From an uncultured Geobacteraceae bacterium (lineage in GTDB: Bacteria > Desulfobacterota > Desulfuromonadia > Geobacterales > Pseudopelobacteraceae), in the NCBI GenBank assembly GCA_903930585.1, contig CAIYZD010000709.1, positions 1-34,902 on the forward strand: a stretch of DNA of 34,902 bases, given 5' to 3'. The notes under the pieces are model-generated. The model worked only from the letters and a program-made list of their open reading frames with translations, had not been told where the DNA came from and ran no database searches. Shown here piece after piece: positions 26,729-34,902 of this stretch (positions within the stretch are counted from its first letter, which is position 1; each line of letters opens with the position of its first letter). Made by a program: the position numbers and the translations under genes.

Positions 26729-27569
26729 TAGAAAGTCCGGTTTTATCGAACGTGTCAGCCGTTTTGTAACCGGACGCAAAAAGACAACCGAACAGGATAT
26801 CAACGATTTTATAGACGCATCGGAAGAAGAAGGCCTGGTTAACGAGGAAGAGAGCGAGATGATCCGCTCTATTTTTTCCCTCGGAACGACAATCGTGCGG
26901 GAAGTCATGATCCCCCGGACCGAAATGGCGTGCATCTCCGTGGATGTCACCGTGCGCGAACTGCTGAATACCATCATTTCTTGCGGACATTCCCGAATTC
27001 CGGTGTACGAAGATTCAATCGATAATATTATCGGCCTGCTGTATGCCAAAGACCTCCTGAAACAGTGGGGCACTGCCGAAGACAGCCTCTCCGTTCGCGA
27101 CATCATGCGTTCCCCGTACTTTATCCCGGAATCCAAAAATCTGGAGCAGCTGCTGCAGGAGTTCAAGCGTAAACGGGTTCATTTGGCGATTGTCATTGAT
27201 GAGTATGGCGGCACGTCCGGCCTGATTACAATTGAAGACCTCCTTGAAGAGATTGTAGGCGACATCCAGGACGAACATGATCGGGAGGAGTCCCTTTTTA
27301 CCGTCAATCCGGATGGCAGTGTCACCGCCGACGGACGCCTTCCGGTCGAAGAGCTTGAAGAACATTTCGACATTCAGATTGAGCGTGACAAGTTTGATTC
27401 CGTCGGTGGGCTTGTTTTCTACCTGACCGGAAAAATTCCAACGATCGGAGACTCCATTGAGGGGGCAGGACTCTGCCTGAACATCATTGACGCTGATCTT
27501 CGCCGGGTAAAAAAAGTTTCCATCAGTCGTTTACGCAGCGCTTCGGCAGAAGATACGGGGCGTGAGTGA
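26712..27569 (+). CDS. corC: CorC/HlyC-type CBS-domain protein
   Basis: 285 residues. Two CBS domains at about 65-185 ('[20 protein letters not shown]', '[19 protein letters not shown]', '[25 protein letters not shown]') and the CorC_HlyC domain at about 200-280 ('[13 protein letters not shown]', '[16 protein letters not shown]'). No membrane part, so it is the short YbeX/CorC form. Linked by genetics to Mg/Co transport and, for YbeX, to ribosome maturation. GTG 26712 follows GGAGG by 8 nt. corC followed by lnt is also the order in enterobacteria; here the two overlap by 4 nt. Confidence 0.92.
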   Translation: MEEGSSRKSGFIERVSRFVTGRKKTTEQDINDFIDASEEEGLVNEEESEMIRSIFSLGTTIVREVMIPRTEMACISVDVTVRELLNTIISCGHSRIPVYEDSIDNIIGLLYAKDLLKQWGTAEDSLSVRDIMRSPYFIPESKNLEQLLQEFKRKRVHLAIVIDEYGGTSGLITIEDLLEEIVGDIQDEHDREESLFTVNPDGSVTADGRLPVEELEEHFDIQIERDKFDSVGGLVFYLTGKIPTIGDSIEGAGLCLNIIDADLRRVKKVSISRLRSASAEDTGRE

Positions 27570-29158
27570 ACATTCCGATCTCTTTTTCACTGCTCAAACA
27601 GCTCTTTGACCGCCGGGGGTGGCTGGCAATTGCCAGCGGCGTTCTCATTGCCCTCTCCTTTCCTAATCCCGGACTCTCCTTTCTGGCATGGATCGCCTTG
27701 ATCCCGATGTTGATTGCCCTTGAAGAGAGTTCCCCGCGGGTGGCCTTCCGCATCGGCCTGACCAGCGGTATTACGGCGTACGCTCTCATCCTCTACTGGC
27801 TGAATATCGTCTTTACCCAATATGGACATCTTCCGTGGTCAGTCAGCATTCCGGTCTACCTGCTGCTGGTTATCTGGCTGGCGCTGTTCTACGCCGCAAG
27901 CAGTTGTATTGCCCGACTGGGTGAACTGGCCGGAATAAAGGCGGCCTTTACCCTTCCGGTTGCCTGGATCGCCTTTGATTTTATCCGTTCTTTTCTGTTT
28001 TCCGGTTTTGCCTGGGCTATGCTCGGCCACTCCCAGTACCGTACCCTGCCGCTGATCCAGATTGCCGACCTGGCTGGGGTCTACGGCATTACCCTGCTGA
28101 TCGTTCTGGCCAACATTGTCCTGTACCGCGCCCTGCGGGCAGTTTCGGGAGCCGGCGTTCCCTACCCGGTAAAAAGTGTGGTTATTCTTCTGATCCTTCT
28201 CATTGCAACCCTCTTCTACGGCTTTAACCGGTTGAATGTATCGGAAACCGTACCATCAAAACCGTTGAGGATAGCATTGATCCAGGGCAATATTCCTCAG
28301 GATGTCAAGTGGAGCCCGGCATTTCGCGAGCAGACGCTGGCCACGTATGAGCGCCTCACCCGGGATGCGGTCAAGGGAGAGGGAGGCATAGACCTGATCG
28401 TCTGGCCTGAAAGCGCCGTACCATTTTTCTTTCAGGATGAACCGCTCCAGGCGGAGCGGATCAGAAATCTCGCACGCGAGTTGAATACCTGCCTGCTGTT
28501 CGGAAGTCCGGCTCATGAGCTTCGTAATGGCAGGAGCACCTATCTGAATAGCGCATTCCTGGTCTCCCCGCGCGGCGAAACAATCGGACGGGCAGACAAG
28601 CTGCATCTTGTTCCCTTCGGCGAATATGTGCCTCTTGGAAACGTTCTGACGTTTATTAACAAGATCGTTGTCGGCATCGGTGATTTTTCACCGGGTGAGC
28701 ATGCGGTTCCACTCGACATGGGGAGCACGAAACTCGGTATTCAGGTATGCTATGAGATTATCTTTCCGGAGCTGGCCCGCCAGTATGTCCAGGCAGGCGC
28801 CCGTGTGCTGGTGGCAATCACCAACGATGCCTGGTTTGGTCATTCATCGGCCCCGTATCAGCACCTCGCCATTTCGACTTTTCGCGCGGTCGAGACCCGC
28901 ACGCCGCTGATTCGCGCTGCAAACACCGGGGTAACCGCAATTATCGACCAGAACGGCTACATCCGCACCATGACCGGCCTGTTTACTGAATCGCATCGCA
29001 CCGGTGAAATTCAGCCGGGGAGCGGCAGCTCGCTCTACCTCATCATAGGAGACGCTCCGGCATGGCTCTCCGTTCTGCTGACATGCGGAGTCGCTCTGTT
29101 TGTGGGGATCAAACGAATAAACAAAAAGGAGTTAAACCTATGTACCGAGAAGAAATAG
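27566..29158 (+). CDS. lnt: Apolipoprotein N-acyltransferase
   Basis: 530 residues. Adds the third acyl chain to the N-terminal cysteine of lipoproteins in the inner membrane. Six to seven hydrophobic segments fill residues 20-220; the nitrilase-like periplasmic domain follows, with the catalytic triad E282 ('VWPESAVPF'), K345 ('[14 protein letters not shown]') and C395 ('[11 protein letters not shown]'). A last membrane helix is near 500-520. GTG start overlaps corC by 4 nt; the 3' end overlaps the prfB start by 19 nt. Confidence 0.96.
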   Translation: MNIPISFSLLKQLFDRRGWLAIASGVLIALSFPNPGLSFLAWIALIPMLIALEESSPRVAFRIGLTSGITAYALILYWLNIVFTQYGHLPWSVSIPVYLLLVIWLALFYAASSCIARLGELAGIKAAFTLPVAWIAFDFIRSFLFSGFAWAMLGHSQYRTLPLIQIADLAGVYGITLLIVLANIVLYRALRAVSGAGVPYPVKSVVILLILLIATLFYGFNRLNVSETVPSKPLRIALIQGNIPQDVKWSPAFREQTLATYERLTRDAVKGEGGIDLIVWPESAVPFFFQDEPLQAERIRNLARELNTCLLFGSPAHELRNGRSTYLNSAFLVSPRGETIGRADKLHLVPFGEYVPLGNVLTFINKIVVGIGDFSPGEHAVPLDMGSTKLGIQVCYEIIFPELARQYVQAGARVLVAITNDAWFGHSSAPYQHLAISTFRAVETRTPLIRAANTGVTAIIDQNGYIRTMTGLFTESHRTGEIQPGSGSSLYLIIGDAPAWLSVLLTCGVALFVGIKRINKKELNLCTEKK

Positions 29159-30259
29159 CAAAAGTTACCGATTGTGAAGGGCGGATCGCCAAGCTTCGGG
29201 GGTCTCTTTGACATAGATGCCAAACGCGAATCGATCATGGAGATCGAATCGATTATGGCCGTTCCCGGCTTCTGGGACGACACCAAGAAATCCCAGGAAA
29301 TCATCAAAAAACGGACGACACTGGAAAAAACAGTCCAGATCTGGGACGGGCTGGTGCGTCAGGCGGAAGACGTCCGCGTTATGATCGAACTGGGAGAAGA
29401 GGCCCAGGATGCCGCGACTCTTGAAGAGGTCGGCACGATGACCGCCCGCCTGATTCAGGAAGTCGAGGCCGCTGAATTTCAACGGATGCTCTCCGGTCCC
29501 CACGACCGCAATTCCTGCTTTATCACGATAAATCCGGGAGCCGGCGGCACCGAGTCCCAGGACTGGGCCGAGATGATTCTGCGCATGTACCTGCGCTACT
29601 GCGAGAAAAAAGGGTGGAAAACCGTCATAACCGAATACCAGTCCGGAGATGAAGCCGGGCTCAAATCGGTAACGTTCAATGTCAACGGCGAATACGCCTA
29701 CGGCTACCTGAGGGCGGAAGCCGGCATACACCGCCTGGTTCGCATTTCACCGTTTGACAGCAATGCCCGCCGGCACACCTCTTTTGCCTCGATGTACGCC
29801 TTCCCCGAAATCGAAGAGGAAGATATCGACATCAAAATCAGTGATTCCGATCTGAAGGTTGACACCTTCCGCTCCGGCGGCGCCGGCGGCCAACACGTCA
29901 ACACTACCGATTCGGCCGTTCGTATTACCCATATTCCATCCGGCATCATCGTCGCCTGCCAATCCGAGCGAAGCCAGATATCGAACCGCGGCACAGCCAT
30001 GAAAGTGCTGCGGGCCAAGTTGTATGAGCGTGAAGTAGAAGAACGCAAGGACAAGGCTTCCGAAATAGCCGCCGAAAAGAAGGAAATCGGCTGGGGGAGC
30101 CAGATTCGCTCCTACGTGCTGCACCCGTACAAGATGGTCAAGGATCTGCGCACCGGTGTTGAATCCGGCAACCCTGATTCCGTCCTCGATGGCAATCTGG
30201 AGGAATTTGTTATTGCCTATTTGATGGGAGTCAGGCGCAACGTCGGGGATGTGGAATAA
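29140..30259 (+). CDS. prfB: Peptide chain release factor 2 (made by programmed +1 frameshift)
   Basis: 372 residues after frameshifting. Zero-frame translation from ATG 29140 (AAAGGAG upstream) gives 23 residues ending 'LRGSL' and stops at TGA 29209-29211; shifting +1 continues with '[14 protein letters not shown]' to TAA 30257-30259. RF2 reads UGA and UAA: the SPF codon-recognition motif is at 203-205 and the peptidyl-hydrolase GGQ at 249-251 ('[10 protein letters not shown]'). Positions match E. coli RF2 within one or two residues. A gene finder without the frameshift would start inside and lose the N-terminus. Confidence 0.97.
29197..29212 (+). promoter_or_regulatory. RF2 autoregulatory +1 frameshift site
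   Basis: The codons CGG GGG TCT CTT are followed by TGA C. The G-run acts as an internal Shine-Dalgarno three bases before the slippery CTT TGA, the classic arrangement (E. coli: AGG GGG TAT CTT TGA C). When RF2 is scarce the ribosome pauses at UGA and slips +1 to make more RF2. Confidence 0.96.
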
Positions 30260-30340
30260 TAAAAATCAATAGCTTTCAAAAAAAAATTCTGCTATGAGCT
30301 GTATCTGACACTATTTATTGCCGGAAAGGAAGTAATAAGT

Positions 30341-30619
30341 ATGACCAAGGCTGACATCGTAGAGAAAATCCAGGCAGGTACCGGGTTTACAAAGAAGGAA
30401 GCTACCGAGATGATGGAGGCGGTGTTTTCAATTATGAAAACGACTCTTGAGTCAGGAGAGAACCTGAAAATATCCGGATTCGGCAGCTTCATCGTCAAAC
30501 AGAAAACCGACCGGCGCGGTCGCAACCCGCAGACAGGTGAAACCATTACCATTTCCGCCAGACGCATCCTGAGCTTCAAACCGAGTACCGTTCTCAAGCT
30601 GGCAATAAATAACGAGTAG
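30341..30619 (+). CDS. ihfA: Integration host factor alpha-like (HU/IHF family) DNA-bending protein
   Basis: 92 residues. 'MTKADIVEKIQAGTGFTKKEA' (in parts), 'SGENLKISGFGSFIVKQK' and the DNA-intercalating arm 'RRGRNPQTGETI' with its proline; the ending 'SARRILSFKPSTVLK' is closer to IHF-alpha than to HU. Bends DNA in recombination, replication and sigma-54 promoter activation, usually as a heterodimer with IHF-beta, which is not in the window. AAAGGAAG precedes ATG 30341. Lies 81 nt behind prfB in an A-rich gap. Confidence 0.88.
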   Translation: MTKADIVEKIQAGTGFTKKEATEMMEAVFSIMKTTLESGENLKISGFGSFIVKQKTDRRGRNPQTGETITISARRILSFKPSTVLKLAINNE

Positions 30620-30637
30620 CCTCATGGAGAGTACAAC

Positions 30638-31195
30638 GTGGGTACCGCACTGGTCATCATCGACATACAGAACGATTATTTCCCCGGTGGCAGAATGGAA
30701 TTGGTCGGGAGCGAAAGTGCAGCATCCTGTGCGGCCTTGCTGCTCAAGGAATTCCGGCACGCCGGGTGGCCGCTTATTCATATCCGGCACGTTTCAACCC
30801 GGCCCGGTGCAGGCTTTTTTCTTCCCGACACGTCCGGGGTTCAGATTCATCCAACGGTTGCCCCGCGTGCCGGAGAAACAATCATCACGAAACAGTTCCC
30901 GAACAGCTTCCGGGAGACAGACCTTCTTGAGCGTCTCACCGCAGCTGGCGTAGACAGCCTTCTCATCTGCGGCATGATGACCAGCATGTGTGTGGATGCT
31001 ACCGTCCGTGCCGCCTTTGACCTCGGTTTTTCCTGCACCGTTGCCCATGATGCCTGCGCAACAAGAGATCTGGCGCACAACGGCGTCGCGGTCCCTGCAC
31101 ATCAGGTGCAAGCGGCCTTCCTTGCCGCCCTTGGCGCTGTCTACGCCGACGTAAAAGGAACAGATGAAATTCTCGGTACTATATTGTCTGCATGA
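30638..31195 (+). CDS. Isochorismatase-like cysteine hydrolase
   Basis: 185 residues. The triad of the family is present: D9 in 'LVIIDIQNDYFPGG', K85 in 'TIITKQFPNSF' and C118 in 'CGMMTSMCVDATVRAAFDLG'. Members hydrolyse small amides or isochorismate (nicotinamidase, N-carbamoylsarcosine amidase, ureidoacrylate hydrolase); the substrate here cannot be told. Starts at GTG 30638 behind GGAGAG, 18 nt after ihfA, and overlaps the next gene by 4 nt. Confidence 0.88.
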   Translation: MGTALVIIDIQNDYFPGGRMELVGSESAASCAALLLKEFRHAGWPLIHIRHVSTRPGAGFFLPDTSGVQIHPTVAPRAGETIITKQFPNSFRETDLLERLTAAGVDSLLICGMMTSMCVDATVRAAFDLGFSCTVAHDACATRDLAHNGVAVPAHQVQAAFLAALGAVYADVKGTDEILGTILSA

Positions 31196-31722
31196 CCCCG
31201 AAGAAAAATTATAACGTAACCCTCGAAAAAGCCCCCTCCGGCACCTGGAAAGTACCGGAGCCTCCCAAACGACAGTTAAATCAATGGCAGCGTCTCTGGA
31301 TTGTTACTGCATGTATCTACCTGCTGATGCTGGCCGGAACCTATTACCTGCTGATGCCCACTCCGGAGAGTATTGAACGGACCATGGTATTTGCCGTTAC
31401 TGAAGAGGTGCGCCGCTACGACGGCCTCGCCTTTGCGGGCGAGTCTCCCCGGAAGATTTTCGATTCTGCCCGTTCACAGGGATACGATGTCTGGGTAGCG
31501 CATACCCGCACCACATACCACATTGGCCCGGAGGGAAACAGCGGTTTCAACACGATTGAACAAAATTTCCGGGAAGCTCTCTCGGAACTTCCGCTCAAAC
31601 GCACGATTGGACTGGTGCTCTGTATCGTCGCATGGCTTGTACCTATGGCCGCACTCTATGCAATCGGTTTCGCGGTGGAATGGATAAAACGGGGCACCCG
31701 TACGTCAGTCCCCCACACCTGA
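31192..31722 (+). CDS. Small inner-membrane protein with two membrane helices, function unknown
   Basis: 176 residues. A hydrophilic proline-rich N-terminus (1-33) is followed by a membrane helix at about 35-55 ('LWIVTACIYLLMLAGTYYLL'), a periplasmic-size loop of about 80 residues ('SIERTMVFAVTEEVRRYDG'), a second helix at about 143-163 and a short basic tail. No known domain recognised. Its ATGA overlap with the hydrolase gene implies coupled translation, but no functional link is evident. Confidence 0.75.
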   Translation: MTPKKNYNVTLEKAPSGTWKVPEPPKRQLNQWQRLWIVTACIYLLMLAGTYYLLMPTPESIERTMVFAVTEEVRRYDGLAFAGESPRKIFDSARSQGYDVWVAHTRTTYHIGPEGNSGFNTIEQNFREALSELPLKRTIGLVLCIVAWLVPMAALYAIGFAVEWIKRGTRTSVPHT

Positions 31723-31760
31723 TTTACTATCACAACGTACCAAACCCTGCCTATAAACCG

Positions 31761-31777
31761 CCAATCAATTTGATTGG
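31761..31777. promoter_or_regulatory. 17-bp palindrome in front of the histidine kinase gene
   Basis: CCAATCAA-T-TTGATTGG is a perfect palindrome with one central base, 66 nt before the kinase start. Its right half contains TTGATT (31770-31775), which could be a -35 with TATGCT (31792-31797) 16 nt on. A repressor or activator site is plausible. Confidence 0.4.
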
Positions 31778-31842
31778 ATATTAAAGTGTATTATGCTATG
31801 AATTCCCTATGGATATGTCCAAAAAATGATTTGGAGATTTGC

Positions 31843-34401
31843 ATGGATAATAACTGCCAGAGATCTTCAGGTTTTGAAGTATTAAAGATAGTAGCAGCTT
31901 ACGCGATAGCAGGGTGTCTCTGGATCTACCTGTCCGACACTTTACTGGGATTAGCTATTCGTGATGCAGATATTATTTCACGGTTATCCATGTATAAAGG
32001 AATGGCTTTTATTGCCCTTACGAGCACCCTTCTGTATGTACTAATCTCTCGATATATAAACAAAATTACTATTACCATTGAAAATCTTAAACGGTCACAA
32101 TACGAAATATCCCGACAGAAGATACTGATGAATGGCGTCATTGAAGGAACTACTGATGCCGTATACGTAAAGGATAGTAATGGTTGTTATCTCCTGGCAA
32201 ATTCAGCCGTTGAACGTTTTGTAAAAAAACCGGTTAAAGATGTAATAGGCAAAGATGATACCCACATTTTTTCCCCATCGGATGCAGAGAGCATAATGGA
32301 GAAAGATCGATGGATAATGACTCAACTCGTTCCACAAACCTATGAAGAACATATTGGGACTCCTGCAGGTAATAAGTGTTTTATATCAACCAAAGGACCG
32401 ATATTTGATGAAGCTGGCAAGGTTGCGGGTATTTTCGGTGTAGCTCGTGATGCCACTGAATATAAGCTGGCAGAGGAGATGCTACGGCAGAAAAATATCG
32501 ATTTAATGAATAGTGAAGCTAAGTTCCGTAGTTATATAGACAAATCACCTGACGGAGTATTTGTCGTTGATGAGATGGGTCGTTTTTTGGAAGTTAACCC
32601 TGCCGGGGAAAAGATGGTTGGTTATTCCGAAGCTGAACTTCTGGAAATGTCATTTCCGGATTTACTTGTCACAGAATCAATAGAATCAGCACTACATTCC
32701 TTTCAGACAGTGAAGGACACCGGCTCGTCAAGTACGGAGATGAATTATTTCCATAAAAACGGAACTAATAACTGGTGTTCAGTCAGTTCCGTAAAACTTT
32801 CCGATTCAAGTTTCATTGCCTTTGTAAAAGATATTTCTGACCATATATATGCAGAAAATGTTCTCCGAAATAAAGAGCTGGATCTGGAAAAAGCTCAGTT
32901 GCTGGCAAAGACCGGAAGTTGGACGTACGACCCTGTTATCCGGAAGTCCACATGGTCAAAAGGCTTGTTTCACATCTGGGGTCTTGATCCTGCACTTGGG
33001 TCGTTTCCTGTAAAAGGTTATCATAAATATATCGATCCGGATGATTACCCTGCATTCGCAGCTGCCTTAAAAGATGCTGTTGAAATTGGTACACCATATA
33101 ATCTGGAGTTACGTATCAATCGCCCTGATGGCATTCAAGCTACGATAATAACAATTTGTAAGCCTGAGTGTGATGATTTGGGTAACGTAATTATGTTGAG
33201 AGGCACCCATCAGGATATAACAGAACAAAAGAAATTAGAAAAAGAACGTACCAAGTTGGAGCAGCAACTCCACCAATATCAGAAGATGGAGGCTATAGGG
33301 CAACTTGCCGGAGGTGTAGCTCACGACTTCAACAATAAACTCATGGTGATAATTGGCAATTCAGAACTTGCAAAAATGGATATCGATGACAGTGAAAAGG
33401 TACGTCAATATTTGTCACAGATAAATCAAGCTGCTGAACAATCCCGTATTATTACCTCTCGTCTTCTTGCCTTTTCACGACAACAGGTTATCAGTCCACA
33501 GAAACTTAATGCAAATCTGATTATTGCGGATTCTCTTAAATCTATTTCTCGTCTCATTGGCGAACACATATCTATCACAATTACTTCCTGTCATGATCTT
33601 TGGAGTGTTCATATTGATCCGATACAACTGGACCAAATTGTTATGAACCTGGCGATTAATGCAAGAGATGCAATGCCTGATGGTGGGATATTATCAGTTG
33701 AAACCAGAAATGTTTCTTTGAATCAGAGTAAAGGCAATTTCGTCATAGATTATGAAGCTGGTGATTATGTGGAAATTTCCTTCTCTGATACTGGTACAGG
33801 TATGGATAAAAAGACCCTGTCACGGATATTTGAACCTTTCTTTACGACAAAGGATGTTAATAAAGGTACCGGACTTGGCCTTGCTACGGTCTATGGTATC
33901 ATATCACAGAATAAAGGCTCAATTGATGTAACCAGTACACCTGGAGCAGGGACTGAATTTAAGGTTTACATCCCACGGTATGATGAGCCTGCAAAAGAGA
34001 TTATTACCGTTAATGACGCCATATGCGCTGGTAACTGTTCCATATTGCTTGTTGAAGATGATGAACCGTTACGACTGGTCGTTGCTTCGTTTTTGAGGAA
34101 AATTGGCTACACCGTCTCTGAAGCAGCAACTCCAACCACTGCATTGGAACTGGTTCGTGACTTTTCAATACAGATTGATTTGGTTCTGACTGATTATGTT
34201 ATGCCAGAAATGAACGGCTGGGCTTTGATGAAAAAAATACGAGAAATCAGGCCAAACATTAAATGTATTTTTTCATCTGGTTATTCAACTGACAATGTAC
34301 TCCTCAGTGAAGCATTGCATTCAGTAATCATCTTTATTCAAAAACCATATGACTTTATAAAATTGAGTGCAATTCTTCATACGGAAATAATGAGAGTATA
34401 G
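31843..34401 (+). CDS. Membrane-bound hybrid sensor histidine kinase (PAS-rich)
   Basis: 852 residues from the chosen start. Two N-terminal membrane helices (about 13-36 and 50-70) with a short loop; three PAS domains (about 95-215, 225-345, 355-470); HisKA with phospho-acceptor H494 in 'GGVAHDFNNKLMVI'; HATPase with 'NLAINARDAMPDGG', 'DTGTGMDKKTLSRIFEPFF' and 'KGTGLGLATVYGI'; and a receiver domain with D784 in 'LVLTDYVMPEMNG'. The signal is unknown. I start at ATG 31843 with TTGGAG 8 nt upstream; an in-frame TTG at 31774 would add 23 residues without a ribosome-binding site. Codon use is much more A/T-rich than in the housekeeping genes. Confidence 0.92.
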   Translation: MDNNCQRSSGFEVLKIVAAYAIAGCLWIYLSDTLLGLAIRDADIISRLSMYKGMAFIALTSTLLYVLISRYINKITITIENLKRSQYEISRQKILMNGVIEGTTDAVYVKDSNGCYLLANSAVERFVKKPVKDVIGKDDTHIFSPSDAESIMEKDRWIMTQLVPQTYEEHIGTPAGNKCFISTKGPIFDEAGKVAGIFGVARDATEYKLAEEMLRQKNIDLMNSEAKFRSYIDKSPDGVFVVDEMGRFLEVNPAGEKMVGYSEAELLEMSFPDLLVTESIESALHSFQTVKDTGSSSTEMNYFHKNGTNNWCSVSSVKLSDSSFIAFVKDISDHIYAENVLRNKELDLEKAQLLAKTGSWTYDPVIRKSTWSKGLFHIWGLDPALGSFPVKGYHKYIDPDDYPAFAAALKDAVEIGTPYNLELRINRPDGIQATIITICKPECDDLGNVIMLRGTHQDITEQKKLEKERTKLEQQLHQYQKMEAIGQLAGGVAHDFNNKLMVIIGNSELAKMDIDDSEKVRQYLSQINQAAEQSRIITSRLLAFSRQQVISPQKLNANLIIADSLKSISRLIGEHISITITSCHDLWSVHIDPIQLDQIVMNLAINARDAMPDGGILSVETRNVSLNQSKGNFVIDYEAGDYVEISFSDTGTGMDKKTLSRIFEPFFTTKDVNKGTGLGLATVYGIISQNKGSIDVTSTPGAGTEFKVYIPRYDEPAKEIITVNDAICAGNCSILLVEDDEPLRLVVASFLRKIGYTVSEAATPTTALELVRDFSIQIDLVLTDYVMPEMNGWALMKKIREIRPNIKCIFSSGYSTDNVLLSEALHSVIIFIQKPYDFIKLSAILHTEIMRV

Positions 34402-34410
34402 GAGTTTATG

Positions 34411-34782
34411 ATGGCAAAGATACTTATCATAGATGACGACATACAGATTCTCGATGTTATGACTTCTTTTTTGAAACGAAGCAATCATGATATTCATACC
34501 GCTGCAGATGGTATACAGGGGATCAGGCAATTAGAAACACAAGAATTTGATCTTGTTATCACTGATGTGATCATGCCGGAGCAAGACGGTATCGGTGTGC
34601 TTTTGTGGCTCCTCAATCAGACTAAACGTCCCAAGGTAATTGCAATGTCAGGCGGATCAGCTTTACTGGACCAAACCTACCTGTTGAATATATGCAAGAA
34701 ATTATCTGCCGACAAAATCTTGACAAAGCCGATTGACTTTGAAACTCTGACACATGCTGTTTATGATGCTTTGGTACAATAA
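34411..34782 (+). CDS. Single-domain response regulator (receiver only)
   Basis: 123 residues, a CheY-like receiver with no output domain. 'AKILIIDDDIQIL' supplies the acidic pocket, D52 in 'LVITDVIMPEQDG' is the phosphorylation site, and 'KILTKPIDFETL' has the conserved lysine. ATG 34408 and 34411 are both possible; 34411 is 6 nt from GGAG. Lies 9 nt after the hybrid kinase and is probably its phosphorelay partner. Confidence 0.9.
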   Translation: MAKILIIDDDIQILDVMTSFLKRSNHDIHTAADGIQGIRQLETQEFDLVITDVIMPEQDGIGVLLWLLNQTKRPKVIAMSGGSALLDQTYLLNICKKLSADKILTKPIDFETLTHAVYDALVQ

Positions 34783-34798
34783 TGAGTGAGGTGAGAAA

Positions 34799-34902
34799 AT
34801 GTCACGTATTTTGGTAATTGATGACGAAGAACTGATCAGGACTTTAATTTCTCGCATACTCACACGTGACGGTCATGAGGTCGATGAGGCTGAAAATGGA
34901 GA
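34799..34902 (+). CDS. Second receiver-domain protein, N-terminal part (cut by window edge)
   Basis: Begins at ATG 34799 after GAGGTGAG, 16 nt behind the previous gene. The visible 34 residues ('SRILVIDDEELIRTLISRIL') are a receiver start, with the acidic pair DDE. An output domain, if any, lies outside the window. Third signalling gene in a row. Confidence 0.85.
   Translation, partial: MSRILVIDDEELIRTLISRILTRDGHEVDEAENG

Noticed and set aside
31774-31842. Upstream TTG start for the hybrid kinase
   Set aside because: No Shine-Dalgarno and no domain in the extra 23 residues; ATG 31843 has TTGGAG.

Overview
The window looks like a chromosomal segment from a Geobacter-like bacterium (Desulfuromonadia/Geobacterales, family-level guess). 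The evidence is gene content and order: a single-chain pyruvate carboxylase, the block rpsB-tsf-pyrH-frr-uppS-cdsA-dxr-rseP-tsaB, dnaE next to accA, corC-lnt-prfB followed by an IHF-alpha gene, many small Fe-S/regulatory genes, and PAS-rich signalling proteins. Most of it is ordinary housekeeping DNA, with three accessory patches. No rRNA, tRNA, CRISPR array or insertion sequence was seen.

Layout. 1-590: on the minus strand, the start of a cobalamin-binding sensor gene that runs off the left edge. It carries the W-x9-EH signature of light-sensing B12 domains. It is preceded and overlapped by a 57-codon gene that looks like only the first helices of a heme oxygenase. 591-5989: a VF530-type DNA-binding protein, pyruvate carboxylase (minus), a branched-chain aminotransferase, a tiny four-cysteine protein overlapping a 2[4Fe-4S] ferredoxin. 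6136-6570: a two-CBS-domain protein. 6645-8635: rpsB-tsf with a strong promoter, a structured leader, an inter-gene hairpin and a textbook terminator. 8709-15663: a tightly packed run for nucleotide supply (pyrH), ribosome recycling (frr), undecaprenyl-PP and phospholipid precursors (uppS, cdsA), isoprenoids (dxr), envelope-stress proteolysis (rseP), tRNA t6A (tsaB), ending with a PAS-GGDEF diguanylate cyclase. 15700-17861: sucCD with its own promoter.

17977-18658 is a VapBC toxin-antitoxin pair with a palindromic operator. 18699-23395 is dnaE-accA with promoter and terminator. 23410-25851 is an accessory islet between accA and the pseudouridine synthase gene: a 21-bp perfect inverted repeat, an AAA/DUF4143 ATPase, a 27-codon ORF, a possible HEPN relic, and a complete MntA-HepT toxin-antitoxin pair.

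25886-31722 returns to housekeeping: rluB-like, corC, lnt and prfB (with the classic +1 programmed frameshift) overlap one another; then come an IHF-alpha-like gene, a cysteine hydrolase and a small membrane protein. 31761-34902 is visibly more A+T rich and encodes a hybrid histidine kinase followed by two single-domain response regulators, the last cut by the window edge.

The most interesting places are the left-edge heme-oxygenase fragment plus B12-photosensor-like gene, the long hairpin directly in front of the DUF4143 ATPase, the apparent non-canonical start of cdsA, and the overlapping Cys-rich/ferredoxin pair behind a strong hairpin.
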